This document shows positions 15,794 through 24,948 of a stretch of 64,000 nucleotides of DNA, one piece after another. Each line of letters begins with the position of its first letter. The first letter of the stretch is position 1. The stretch is taken from contig CP126121.1 in NCBI GenBank assembly GCA_030123625.1, positions 62,001 through 126,000 of the forward strand. The letters run 5' to 3'. Both the position numbers and the translations under genes were made by a program. The notes beneath the pieces were generated by a model. That model saw only the letters and a list, made by a program, of their open reading frames with translations, was not told the DNA's origin and ran no database searches. Origin of the DNA: Nitrospira sp. GTDB lineage: Bacteria > Nitrospirota > Nitrospiria > Nitrospirales > Nitrospiraceae.

Positions 15794-18577
15794 CTAGACT
15801 TTGAACACCTTCATTACTTCATCCCCGAGGTGGTTAATGACTTTCACGGCAATTCGGCCAGACTTGGGCTTGTCGAAAGCTCTTGAAGTATCGCTGTTGA
15901 GGGTAGCCCAGGCTTCGGGGTCGATCTCGGCTTTGAGGGTTGTCCTGAGGGCGCTGTAGGGATCGTTCGCACCGAGGAAGTAGGCGTGGCGGACGAAGAA
16001 GCTTTCTTCGTTGTAGTCGGTGTCGATAAACCAACAGGCGATGCCTTCGGCGCTGTCGCTGATGACTTCACCAGTCTGAGGTTTGAATACGTCCACACCC
16101 TTTACCTTCACACGTAGCTTCCCATCTTTCTCTTTGAGGATATCGATATCCGGCTCGCCGAAGATGACGAAGAGATTGCCCTTGCCGGTATTCTTGAGAT
16201 CGTCGGCCATGTGCAGGTCGGCATTCATTCTGGCCTTGAGCACGGGAATGCGGCCGAGCTTGCTGAACTCGGTGGTGTGGGCCTCGTAATTGAAGGCACA
16301 GGCAATGAGAGCATCAAACCCGGCGTCACCAGCCTCGCGAGCCGCTTCCACCATATCAGGCCTAGTGACGGTCCCGAATTCAGGTCCGATGAAGATGGCG
16401 GCACGTTTTTCCTTCTCTCCTTCCAGATAGCGACCTTCCGCGCAGACGAGATCGCCCGGCCAGGGAGTGAGGGCGGTGAAGGCAATTTTGTCCGACTTAT
16501 GTGCCTGTTGGACGCCGGATGTTTTGAGATTTTCTAGGATCATCTGGGCGAAGCCTTGCTTCGCCCCGTACTCTGGGGTGCATTCTTTAGACGTATCGAT
16601 CAACTCATCGTTCTCATCCACGCCGAGCACGCGATGCGGTGAAAGACTCTCAACCGTAAAGGGCCCCGCCACACGGACGGTCTTCTTGTTCTCGTATGGT
16701 TTGTCGTAGAGGTATTCAAACTCGGCCTTGGCAGCGATGGACTTATCAATCTCCTGCTGCCGAGCAATGCGGGCCTCCCACCAGTCGACATGGAGCTTCT
16801 TTGCCGTATCACTCCACTTGGCATCGGCCTCGCGAGGAATTTCCCACTCCTGCCACTGCTGCTTAAGCACAGCATTCAGCTTCTCGCGCAATGGTTCGAG
16901 AGTGGCTTGCCACTTGTCCCAGATAACGTCGATCTCAGCATTGTTGGTAATAGATTTGAGCGTGATATGCGGGACGCGTTCATAGACGAAGCCGTGACGG
17001 ATGTTCCCATGCACCGACTGCGAGGACGGCGCTGTGCGGGTAATTTCAGCTTCTTTGAGTTGACCTTCACGGGAATCGGCGAGCAGGTAGAACGGATAAC
17101 GCGCCCCCATGATACGGGCGCGGGCAAGGGCCAGTGCCACACGCGAAGTGTCAATAGTGATCCAGCGACGGCCCCATTGCTCGGCAACGGTAGCGGTTGT
17201 CCCGGAACCGCACGTCGGATCAAGCACGAGATCGCCGGGATCGGTGGCCATGAGAAGGCAGCGTTCGATCAACCGGGGGTTTGTTTGAACCACGTAAATT
17301 GGAAACTTCTCGCCATGAAACTCGGTCCAGATGTTTGAAATTGAGGCGTAGGACCAGTCATTCCAATACACCACACCACCAAGCGATTTACCCCCGCCGT
17401 CAAAGATGCGATCAGCTCTATCAAGGCGTCGCATGTCAACGTCAGGATCATACGTCCAGTGCCGGTTACTCCCGCACTCGAAGTCTTTGCCGTGAAAGCT
17501 AAAGTCTTTGCTTCGCTCTGACCGGTCTTGGCTTACGAGCGGGTAGTTAACTCGCGTCCACTTCCAATTCGCTTCAAGTTTTTCTTCGATCTCTTGGGGT
17601 TCCAGATTGACGATGCGGGCATGCTCACCTTCGGAGGAAACTAGCGTGTTGAACTTGCTGTCATCTTCAGGATCACGCCGCTCTTTGTAGAGCGTGCGAA
17701 GCTTTAACTCAGTGCGTCGCTTTGCATACCAAACCAGGAAATCATTCACAGGATCGGTAGCCGTTGTGGCACTCTTCTTTTTCACCACAATCGTTACGAT
17801 GGCGTTATCTTCGCCAAAGATTTCGTCCATCACAGCACGGATGCGGTGCAGGTTTTCCTCCCCAATCTGGACGAAGATGGAGCCGGAATCGGTGAGGAGA
17901 TCGCGGGCGACCGTGAGGCGGTCGCGGAGATAGGTCAGGTAACTATGAATGCCATCGCGCCATGTATCGCGAAAGGCCTTCACTTGTTCCGGCTCGCGGG
18001 TGATGTGCTCAGCGTTGCCGTCTTTTACGTCGCGGCTGGTCGTGGACCACTGGAAGTTGCTATTGAATTTGATGCCGTAGGGTGGGTCGAAGTAGATGCA
18101 TTGCACCTTGCCTCGCAGCCCCTCACGCTCCGCCAGGCTGGCCATGACTTGTAATGAATCTCCGAGGATCATCCGGTTCGACCAATTTTGGTCGTGCTGA
18201 TAAAACTCGGTCTTATCGACTCCTTTGGGGATGCCGTTGAAATCTGCAAAGAGATCTGGCGTGAGTTGCCCAGTTTCGTACTCACGTTCCTTCGTTTCTC
18301 GCAGCAAATCATCGATCAGTGCCTTCGGATGAACCTTTTCCTGAATGTACAGCGGCGGCGCATGGACAACGAGATCTGACCAATCCTGCTCATCCTTCCC
18401 GCGCCAGACGAGTTGCGGGTCCAAATCACGATTGCGCCGTTCGTACGCGATCCGGACAGGGCTTTGCTCTTCTTTCCGTAAGACAGACTGATATTCCGCC
18501 GTGGGAATATTCTTTCGCTTCGCCTCATCGTGCTTCAGTGCTTCGACCGTCTTGGTCGTCCCCTGCTTCTTGGCCAT
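15794..18577 (-). CDS. Type III-like DNA methyltransferase (Mod)
   Basis: A 927-residue DNA methyltransferase. Motif IV DPPYG is at residues 164-168 and motif I (DPTCGSGTTATVAEQWG) follows some 300 residues later, the order of the beta class that methylates adenine N6 or cytosine N4. The long C-terminal half includes a likely target-recognition part. In type III systems Mod binds a short asymmetric site, modifies one strand, and also carries Res to DNA. The gene begins two bases after the Res stop, so Res is translated first, the reverse of the more common mod-res order. GAGGGG upstream supports the start. Confidence 0.9.
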   Translation of the reverse strand: MAKKQGTTKTVEALKHDEAKRKNIPTAEYQSVLRKEEQSPVRIAYERRNRDLDPQLVWRGKDEQDWSDLVVHAPPLYIQEKVHPKALIDDLLRETKEREYETGQLTPDLFADFNGIPKGVDKTEFYQHDQNWSNRMILGDSLQVMASLAEREGLRGKVQCIYFDPPYGIKFNSNFQWSTTSRDVKDGNAEHITREPEQVKAFRDTWRDGIHSYLTYLRDRLTVARDLLTDSGSIFVQIGEENLHRIRAVMDEIFGEDNAIVTIVVKKKSATTATDPVNDFLVWYAKRRTELKLRTLYKERRDPEDDSKFNTLVSSEGEHARIVNLEPQEIEEKLEANWKWTRVNYPLVSQDRSERSKDFSFHGKDFECGSNRHWTYDPDVDMRRLDRADRIFDGGGKSLGGVVYWNDWSYASISNIWTEFHGEKFPIYVVQTNPRLIERCLLMATDPGDLVLDPTCGSGTTATVAEQWGRRWITIDTSRVALALARARIMGARYPFYLLADSREGQLKEAEITRTAPSSQSVHGNIRHGFVYERVPHITLKSITNNAEIDVIWDKWQATLEPLREKLNAVLKQQWQEWEIPREADAKWSDTAKKLHVDWWEARIARQQEIDKSIAAKAEFEYLYDKPYENKKTVRVAGPFTVESLSPHRVLGVDENDELIDTSKECTPEYGAKQGFAQMILENLKTSGVQQAHKSDKIAFTALTPWPGDLVCAEGRYLEGEKEKRAAIFIGPEFGTVTRPDMVEAAREAGDAGFDALIACAFNYEAHTTEFSKLGRIPVLKARMNADLHMADDLKNTGKGNLFVIFGEPDIDILKEKDGKLRVKVKGVDVFKPQTGEVISDSAEGIACWFIDTDYNEESFFVRHAYFLGANDPYSALRTTLKAEIDPEAWATLNSDTSRAFDKPKSGRIAVKVINHLGDEVMKVFKV

Positions 18578-18579
18578 GT

Positions 18580-21500
18580 CTATTTCCCCTCGACCACGGG
18601 CGAGACTGCGGCGGCTTTCTCAATCATTTTATTAAATTCGGCTGCAACCTTGGCTTCAAAATCCGCTTCGATTTGATAAATTTCGGTAAACTCAGCAAAC
18701 GCCCATCGACCATAGGTCCCAAGGTTATTCACCCCCGGCACCCAATAGGTGTCCATGGTGGCCTTCTTTTCCTTCGCATCCTCGCGGCGATAGCCTTTGA
18801 TCTCGACAATCAGATGCAACAGGTCCTTCTCGCCATGTCCGTCATCAACCAGCACGATGAAGTCCGGTAGATACCTCCTCGTCTCGGAGCCATAGCGGTA
18901 CGGCACTTCGAGCCCAAGATTGTGGTTTTTCACATAGGCCCTGACTTTCGGATGGGCCTCGGCCACTCGACAGAATTCCGCCTCCCAGTCGCTGTCGAGG
19001 ATGACCCAATTGATATGACAACGGCGAGCGTCTGTCTCCCAACGGCTGGGTTTGGAGGTATTGAATTTCACATGCCTGGTTGACCCCGTAGGATTGTAGG
19101 CATCGAGCACGGCCTTGATCGGCCTTTTCCCCATGAACTCTCGTGTGATGCCTGCCATGATCTTTTGACAGGCCATCTCGGCCAACATCTTGTACTTGAG
19201 CTGCGCCGGGTAGGTCCCTCCCTTACAGACCAAATATTTCTCGTCGAGCCACTGCTTGACCACCCGTTTCAGCTGACCGAAGAGATGCAACTGCGGATCG
19301 CCATTGGCATCACGCCAGCGCGTCATCAGAAAATGCGAGGTCAGTTCGTACACAACCTGAGACGGGCGCACCTCTCCGGTATGGATGAGATTCAGATCCA
19401 CGCTTTCGCCGATAATTCCTGAATTGCGTGTTTTCGTGGCCCCGACCAGATCGGGCGTGAGCTCAAGAACCGAGTCTTCATTGAACCTCGCTGCTAACCG
19501 CTCCTCCGGCAGCTCAACATGGTAGCCCTCGACGCGGGGAAAGCTGATTTCGAGTCCATCCCGATCGGGACGGATGGCTTTGACTTGAATGGTCTCGCGC
19601 GGCGGCTGAGGCGGTGCGATGACTGGTTTGGCATTGAAGTCAAAGGGAATACCGAGCACATCGGCATACTCGACATTGAATTGGTCTTCGTTGTTTAACT
19701 CATAGGACTGGCGTCGCAATGCGCGCCCGATAACCTGTTCGCACAAGAGCTGCGTCCCAAACGCCCGCACACCGAGAACATGCGTGACCGTATTCGCATC
19801 CCATCCTTCCGTCAGCATCGACACCGACACCACGCACCGTATGTCGGCCCCAAGGCGGCCCGGCTTGCCGACCGTGTTCATCACTTCCCGAAGCAGGTCT
19901 TGGTCCGTCAAATCTTCAGCTTGCCGCCGATCGCCGGTCCGTTCGACGATCTCACGACGAAAGCGTTCAATTTCATCGGCGGCCATGTTGCGGAAATTGT
20001 CATCCAGCGCTTCGCCGGATTCCAATTGTTCGCTGTCGATCAACAAGGTTCTGGGGCGTGGGAGCGGATTGCCATGCTCATCGTGATTTTGGAACAGTGG
20101 CAGTTTCCCAAATACAAGCCTGCTGGACCCGTCTTCATTCACCCGCTGAAAGCCGGAGATATAGTCGTACACCAGCTTGGACGTGGACGTGTTGTTACAG
20201 ACGATGATGAAACAGGGCGGCACCGGAACCTTTCTCTCGGCCCAAAGTGCGTAGGTCTTCTCGTAGTGGCCGTAGAGCGCATCGATCGCCGTCTGTAATT
20301 GGGGCGGCAGATCTAGAGGGTCCAGACTCCCAGCTTTACCGCGACCTTTCTTCGGCATCTTGGCCCTGATGTGCTCCCATAGGTTGCGGAACATCGGCAT
20401 TTCGTTGCCCGGTATGTTGTCCGTGATGGGCACGCGCGGCAACTTCACGATGCCGCACTCGATTGCATCCATCAGCGAGAAGTCGCTCATGGTCCAGGGG
20501 AACAACGTCCCTTCTGCGTAACCGGAGCCCCGCAAGAAGAACGGCGTGGCCGATAAGTCGATGATCTGGGTGACGCCGAGTTTACGTGTGACCGTTTCGA
20601 GTCCGGAGATCCACAGGCGGGCGGTCTCGTTGTTCTTTTCCGCTTCCTTCTTCTCATCCCCCTTGAGATCCTCATCGCCGGTCTTGGCCCCCGGCTTCTC
20701 CCGGTAACAGTGGTGCGCCTCGTCATTGAGGACCAGAATGTTTTTCATGCCCATCAAGTCGGGCATCACCCTCTGGAGCATCTGGCCCTCTGTTTCAAGC
20801 GTATTGAGTTCTTTCCCTCGTCCTTGAAGTAAAGAGCGGCCTCCTTTTGACAGTTCCAATCGGTCTCGAAGCTTGAAGGCATGGTAATTGGTAATGACGA
20901 TCTTGGCGTCTCTGACCTCGTCCAGCAGATCGTTGGGCACCAATTCACGGCTGGCATAGTAACTGTCCGGGTCGTTTGGCTGAAGGACACGAAGACGGTC
21001 TTTGATCGTGAGTCCCGGAGTCACGACCAGAAACCCGCGAGTAAATTTCTTGCTGTTCGGTCGGCGGACCGCGTTGATCGTTTGCCAGGCGATGAGCATG
21101 GCCATGACCGTGGTCTTGCCTGCCCCTGTGGCCAACTTCAATCCCAGGCGGGTAAGTCCTGGGTTCGCATCGTTGTTCGCATTGGCAAGATGCTCAAGAA
21201 AGCTCTTGCCGGCTTTTACATTGGGGGCGACCTCGGTCAACCAAATCGCTGTTTCGACTGCCTCCACCTGGCAGAAGAACGGTCGCGTGTTGCTGAACTT
21301 GTGATGACGCCAGTGTTGGAGTAGCCGGGCGGTTTCGGGCGTGACCTGCCAGTCATTGGGGTTCTGTAATTGACGCCATGCGTCGACTTCGGCCCGAACA
21401 CCATTGATGATGGCCGTGACGTCATACTGCTGTTCCTGAGTTGAGAGCCCTTTCCCTTCGTCAAAGACCATCGAGGCTTGCTTCTCTGACGTTTTGCGCT

Positions 21501-21654
21501 TTTTTGGCTTTGGAATCGGCGTGATGAATTCGGCTGGGCGGCGCTTATCTATAATCTTGTGTGTCGGTTGGCCTTGGTCGTCGAGGTCCCAATGGCGTAT
21601 AGGATACGCATAAGGGGAATTGAGGATGGGTTTCGAGAAGAAATCAGCACTCAT
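18580..21654 (-). CDS. Type III-like restriction subunit (Res), helicase-nuclease
   Basis: 1024 residues. Superfamily 2 helicase motifs: Walker A ATGAGKTT at 175-182, DEAHH near residue 313, DLSATPFF, then VIGRALRR as motif VI. The C-terminus carries a PD-(D/E)XK nuclease (YLPDFIVLVDD, LIVEIKGY). It should translocate or switch on DNA with ATP and cut when two unmodified sites meet. It is the first gene of the five-gene cluster and lies 88 bases after hicA. All key residues are visible, so it looks intact. Confidence 0.9.
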   Translation of the reverse strand: MSADFFSKPILNSPYAYPIRHWDLDDQGQPTHKIIDKRRPAEFITPIPKPKKRKTSEKQASMVFDEGKGLSTQEQQYDVTAIINGVRAEVDAWRQLQNPNDWQVTPETARLLQHWRHHKFSNTRPFFCQVEAVETAIWLTEVAPNVKAGKSFLEHLANANNDANPGLTRLGLKLATGAGKTTVMAMLIAWQTINAVRRPNSKKFTRGFLVVTPGLTIKDRLRVLQPNDPDSYYASRELVPNDLLDEVRDAKIVITNYHAFKLRDRLELSKGGRSLLQGRGKELNTLETEGQMLQRVMPDLMGMKNILVLNDEAHHCYREKPGAKTGDEDLKGDEKKEAEKNNETARLWISGLETVTRKLGVTQIIDLSATPFFLRGSGYAEGTLFPWTMSDFSLMDAIECGIVKLPRVPITDNIPGNEMPMFRNLWEHIRAKMPKKGRGKAGSLDPLDLPPQLQTAIDALYGHYEKTYALWAERKVPVPPCFIIVCNNTSTSKLVYDYISGFQRVNEDGSSRLVFGKLPLFQNHDEHGNPLPRPRTLLIDSEQLESGEALDDNFRNMAADEIERFRREIVERTGDRRQAEDLTDQDLLREVMNTVGKPGRLGADIRCVVSVSMLTEGWDANTVTHVLGVRAFGTQLLCEQVIGRALRRQSYELNNEDQFNVEYADVLGIPFDFNAKPVIAPPQPPRETIQVKAIRPDRDGLEISFPRVEGYHVELPEERLAARFNEDSVLELTPDLVGATKTRNSGIIGESVDLNLIHTGEVRPSQVVYELTSHFLMTRWRDANGDPQLHLFGQLKRVVKQWLDEKYLVCKGGTYPAQLKYKMLAEMACQKIMAGITREFMGKRPIKAVLDAYNPTGSTRHVKFNTSKPSRWETDARRCHINWVILDSDWEAEFCRVAEAHPKVRAYVKNHNLGLEVPYRYGSETRRYLPDFIVLVDDGHGEKDLLHLIVEIKGYRREDAKEKKATMDTYWVPGVNNLGTYGRWAFAEFTEIYQIEADFEAKVAAEFNKMIEKAAAVSPVVEGK

Positions 21655-21742
21655 CGCGAACCGGCATCATGGGAAATGGCATGCATGTGCCGCAGAATAC
21701 CTTCATTCGCACATGAAGTCATCCCATCGTTGGCTTTGCGTC

Positions 21743-21964
21743 TCAGAGCAATGACAAGAACTCGTCCACGGTGAGTCCAGCGTTCCGAATGAGAGCCCGG
21801 AGTGTCCCTACAGATAGCTCTTTGTGCTGGGGGATCGAAAGATTGACTCGAACGTTCGCCTTTATCATCACGACATGACTGCCCACTTGGCCAATTTGTT
21901 CCCACCCGGCCTTGCGGAAAGCCTTGACAGCCTCCTTTCCGGAGATATCGGCTAATCTCGCCAT
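21743..21964 (-). CDS. hicA: HicA mRNA interferase toxin
   Basis: A 73-residue HicA-like protein: SGKEAVKAFRKAGWEQIGQV, then GSHVVMIK with the catalytic His in the double-stranded-RNA-binding-like fold, and SIPQHKELSVGTLRALIRNA. HicA cleaves mRNA, and HicB neutralises it. The gene follows hicB by three bases, so order is hicB-hicA. It sits directly upstream of the restriction operon. Confidence 0.9.
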   Translation of the reverse strand: MARLADISGKEAVKAFRKAGWEQIGQVGSHVVMIKANVRVNLSIPQHKELSVGTLRALIRNAGLTVDEFLSLL

Positions 21965-21967
21965 TCG

Positions 21968-22183
21968 CTAGACTGCCACCACGATTGGTGCTTGACCGGG
22001 CTTTGTGGGAAGAGCCTTCATCGCCTTTTGGTCTTCGGCCCACAGCCACGCGGTGATGGCTTCTTTGATGTTGTCAACGGCTTCTTTTTCATCTTTTCCT
22101 TGAGAGACACAGCCAGGAAGCGCCGGGCACTCTACGACAACCCAGCCATCTTCCGCTTGCTCCAACGTTACGTGGAAAATCAT
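21968..22183 (-). CDS. hicB: HicB-family antitoxin
   Basis: 71 residues with the partial RNase H-like fold of HicB: FHVTLEQAEDGWVVVECPAL, PGCVSQGKDEKEAVDNIKEA, ITAWLWAEDQ. No C-terminal DNA-binding domain is present, so this is the short type of HicB. It pairs with the downstream hicA. A TA-rich stretch near 22215 (TATATAG on the minus strand) could be its promoter. Confidence 0.88.
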   Translation of the reverse strand: MIFHVTLEQAEDGWVVVECPALPGCVSQGKDEKEAVDNIKEAITAWLWAEDQKAMKALPTKPGQAPIVVAV

Positions 22184-22454
22184 TGCGTCCTACCTCCCTT
22201 CTTCCGACGGTTCCACTATATACCACGAACATACCGCTGGCACCCCATCTTCCTTCATTACTCTTCCCGCAATCCGTCCATGACCGGTTGCCACGCTGCC
22301 CCACTGGGCGGAGAACTAACCCGCCACAACGTGACAATCACTGCAAGAGCCATGGGCCGAGAAGTTGCGGTCTGATCTTGAATCGTGCACGGTGTCGGAG
22401 AGCAGATTCGATGTTGCCGCTCAATACTCCAGCAACCGCCATGTCCGCCAGCCA

Positions 22455-23207
22455 CTACGGCGTTTGTGCCAACAATTGTTCTGTGAGTTTCGCAGCCCGG
22501 TCGGCTTTGACTTGCGCGAGGATGGCCCCGGCGGTCTTGGCTTTCACCATTCTGAGGATTTCGATCGCTTTCCGATCCGGCATCCGTTCGAGACGCGAGG
22601 CGGCATCTTCAGACGGCATGGACTCGTACATTTTGGCCAGCTGCGTCCGTTGGTCCTGCGCCACACGCTCCTTTTCCGCTTGGAGCTTCGCTTGTTGGGC
22701 AGGGACTTTGGCCTGCGCGCTCTGGATCTTCTTTTCCAAGGCTTCGTTCTGATCCAAGAGCTCCTCAACCTGACCCCTCACGATCATGAGCCGTTCTTCG
22801 TTCTGGCGAATCGTTTGCTCGCGGCGGTCAAGATCGCGCTTTCGCTGATCCAACATATCGAGCACCTCACGAGGAAAATCGATGGCCGGCCCTTGCGTCG
22901 CGGGCGGCGCCAACAGCTTGGCGCCGTCTTCGTCGGATTCTGCGCTTGCGCTCTCTGCATCCTGCACTCGCGGCGGCACTCCCTGCTTCGGCTCGCTGGT
23001 CGTCATCGGCCGGGTATTGTATTTTGGCTCGGAGGAGGCCTGTCCCAATTGCACCATGATCCAAAAAAGAATCGTCGAACCGACGATCCCACCAACCATC
23101 GTCCATAGCTGGGAGTAGCGGTTGATCCCCGGCGCCGTTCTGGCCACACGTCCAAGGCCGCCGCGACCGCTATGATGTGTCCAGCCCTTGATGAATCGAG
23201 CCCTCAT
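22455..23207 (-). CDS. MotE-like flagellar protein (MgtE-N domain)
   Basis: 250 residues. One transmembrane segment near residue 40 (WTMVGGIVGSTILFWIMVQL) is followed by a long coiled coil (residues 110-195, QRKRDLDRREQTIRQNEERL). A C-terminal MgtE-N-like domain follows: YESMPSEDAASRLERMPDRK, AIEILRMVKAKTAGAILAQV. This is the MotE layout; MotE acts as a chaperone of the stator protein MotC in some bacteria. The start overlaps the fliJ stop (ATGA), so it is the last gene of the fliE-fliJ operon. In the uninterrupted order fliK would come next. Confidence 0.75.
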   Translation of the reverse strand: MRARFIKGWTHHSGRGGLGRVARTAPGINRYSQLWTMVGGIVGSTILFWIMVQLGQASSEPKYNTRPMTTSEPKQGVPPRVQDAESASAESDEDGAKLLAPPATQGPAIDFPREVLDMLDQRKRDLDRREQTIRQNEERLMIVRGQVEELLDQNEALEKKIQSAQAKVPAQQAKLQAEKERVAQDQRTQLAKMYESMPSEDAASRLERMPDRKAIEILRMVKAKTAGAILAQVKADRAAKLTEQLLAQTP

Positions 23208-23644
23208 GAATAACCCGCTTTGCCGACGGAATACCGGCGGCTCGCCGCTTCATCTGTCGTCCGCTGCTCCTGTCGCCCAGCCTCGGCACGCTGCGCTTCG
23301 CGGCGTTTGTCGGCAACACGATCAAGAAGCCTACGCTCCCGGCCGGCTTCGACGAGGAGCGCCTTGGTGTGCTGCCAAGCCTCAACGGCTTGGTCGATCT
23401 CGCCACGCACTCGCTGTAGCGCTGCCTGTTGCGAATCGATGCGTCCCTGCCATTCCAGCCATGCTTCGATCGTCAACCCTTGCGCTGATTGTCGGTCATA
23501 GAGGACGACATCTTTCTGAATCTGAGCTTCGAAGTCGCGACACCGTTCCTCGTTCTGAGCGAGGGTGCGGGTGACCTGCGCCAATTCCATCATCAGGCGC
23601 TCTACTGCCTGGGCGCGCAGTTTCCGCAACGACTCAAGACTCAT
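23204..23644 (-). CDS. fliJ: Flagellar export chaperone-like FliJ
   Basis: 146 residues, nearly all helical coiled coil: LESLRKLRAQAVERLMMELA at the start and RERRLLDRVADKRREAQRAE near the end. FliJ forms the stalk in the FliI hexamer and helps recycle export chaperones at the flagellar type III export gate. Sequence conservation of FliJ is low. The call rests on length, coiled-coil form and position directly after fliI, with an ATGA overlap. Confidence 0.85.
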   Translation of the reverse strand: MSLESLRKLRAQAVERLMMELAQVTRTLAQNEERCRDFEAQIQKDVVLYDRQSAQGLTIEAWLEWQGRIDSQQAALQRVRGEIDQAVEAWQHTKALLVEAGRERRLLDRVADKRREAQRAEAGRQEQRTTDEAASRRYSVGKAGYS

Positions 23645-24948
23645 GCCGCCTGCTGGGCCAATGCCTCGAGTTGTTGCACCGAGGAAGGCAAACCGGCCGG
23701 TTGGTCAATGTCTTGTCGCAAATAGGCATTGATCGCCTCCTGAGCGTGAACAGCACGGTCGAGCGCGGCATTCATCCCTGGCTTATAGGCTCCCAGCACG
23801 ACCAAGTCTTCAGATTGGCGATACCGGGCCACCAATTCGAGGAGCTTCCTGGCGGCCTCGTAGTGTGTCCGTCCGACGATATCCCGCATCACGCGGCTGG
23901 TACTCTGGAGAAGATCGATGGCGGGGAAGTGATTGCGTGCGGCCAATGTGCGCGACAAGACGATATGGCCGTCCAAGAAGGAGCGAGCGGCATCGGCGAT
24001 CGGATCGGTGAGATCATCGCCGTCGACGAGCACCGTATACAGTCCGGTAATGGTTCCCGGACCTGGTCCGGTCCCGACACGTTCCAGTAGCTTCGGTAAG
24101 AGGGTAAACACAGAGGGGGTATAGCCTTTGGTCGTCGGAGGCTCTCCGATCGCCAAACCCACTTCTCTCTGGCTATAGGCCAATCGCGTCAGCGAATCCA
24201 TCAACAACAAGACCTGTTTCCCCGCATCACGGAAGTATTCGGCGATGGTGGTGGCCACCAACGCCGCCCGCAGCCGTATGAGCGGAGCTTGGTCGGAGGT
24301 TGCCACCACCACCACCGAACGACTGAGGGCCTCTGCGCCCAGATCGCGTTCCAGGAATTCGTTGACCTCACGACCTCGCTCTCCGATCAGGGCAATGACA
24401 TTGACATCCGCTTTCGTGTAACGACTGATCATGCCCAACAACACGCTCTTCCCGACCCCGGAACCGGAAAAGATGCCCATCTTCTGGCCACGTCCGCATG
24501 TCAAGAATCCGTTGATCGCGCGGACGCCGAGATCAAGCGGAGCGCGGAGACGGGCTCGTTGTAACGGGTTCGGCGGGCCCGCATACAGCGGATACCGCTC
24601 CATGGCCGTCAGCCGACCTTTGCCGTCCATCGGACTTCCACAGCCGTCGAGAACCCGACCCAGCAGACCCGGTCCGACGGCGAGATTGGCCACGTGGCCG
24701 GACATGGTAATTCGACTTCCAGGCCCGATCCCTTGCATGTCGCCCAGAGGCATGAGGAGGACCCGGTCCCCTCGGAATCCCACGACCTCCGCAGCAATCG
24801 ACTCTCCCGCCGCCTCTCTCGTAATTCGGCACAGTTCTCCGACAGTCGTCATCGGCCCGTACCCTTCGACAACGATCCCGACTGCTTGAGCCACTCTTCC
24901 GGAAACTTCGATGGGATCGACGCGCTCGATCAGATGACTAAGGCTCAT
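23641..24948 (-). CDS. fliI: Flagellar export ATPase FliI
   Basis: 435 residues from the Met at 24948. Walker A SGSGVGKS is at 161-168, and the conserved GERGREVNEFLERDL and LLLMDSLTRLAYSQREVGLA segments follow. These are diagnostic of the F1-like ATPases of type III export. FliI forms a hexamer at the cytoplasmic face of the basal body and drives or assists export. The gene overlaps the end of fliH by 11 bases, and fliJ starts on its stop codon. Confidence 0.96.
   Translation of the reverse strand: MSLSHLIERVDPIEVSGRVAQAVGIVVEGYGPMTTVGELCRITREAAGESIAAEVVGFRGDRVLLMPLGDMQGIGPGSRITMSGHVANLAVGPGLLGRVLDGCGSPMDGKGRLTAMERYPLYAGPPNPLQRARLRAPLDLGVRAINGFLTCGRGQKMGIFSGSGVGKSVLLGMISRYTKADVNVIALIGERGREVNEFLERDLGAEALSRSVVVVATSDQAPLIRLRAALVATTIAEYFRDAGKQVLLLMDSLTRLAYSQREVGLAIGEPPTTKGYTPSVFTLLPKLLERVGTGPGPGTITGLYTVLVDGDDLTDPIADAARSFLDGHIVLSRTLAARNHFPAIDLLQSTSRVMRDIVGRTHYEAARKLLELVARYRQSEDLVVLGAYKPGMNAALDRAVHAQEAINAYLRQDIDQPAGLPSSVQQLEALAQQAA

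Noticed and set aside
22365-23108. Plus-strand frame of 247 codons
   Set aside because: Antisense to the MotE-like gene, whose membrane span, coiled coil and MgtE-N-like end are clear.
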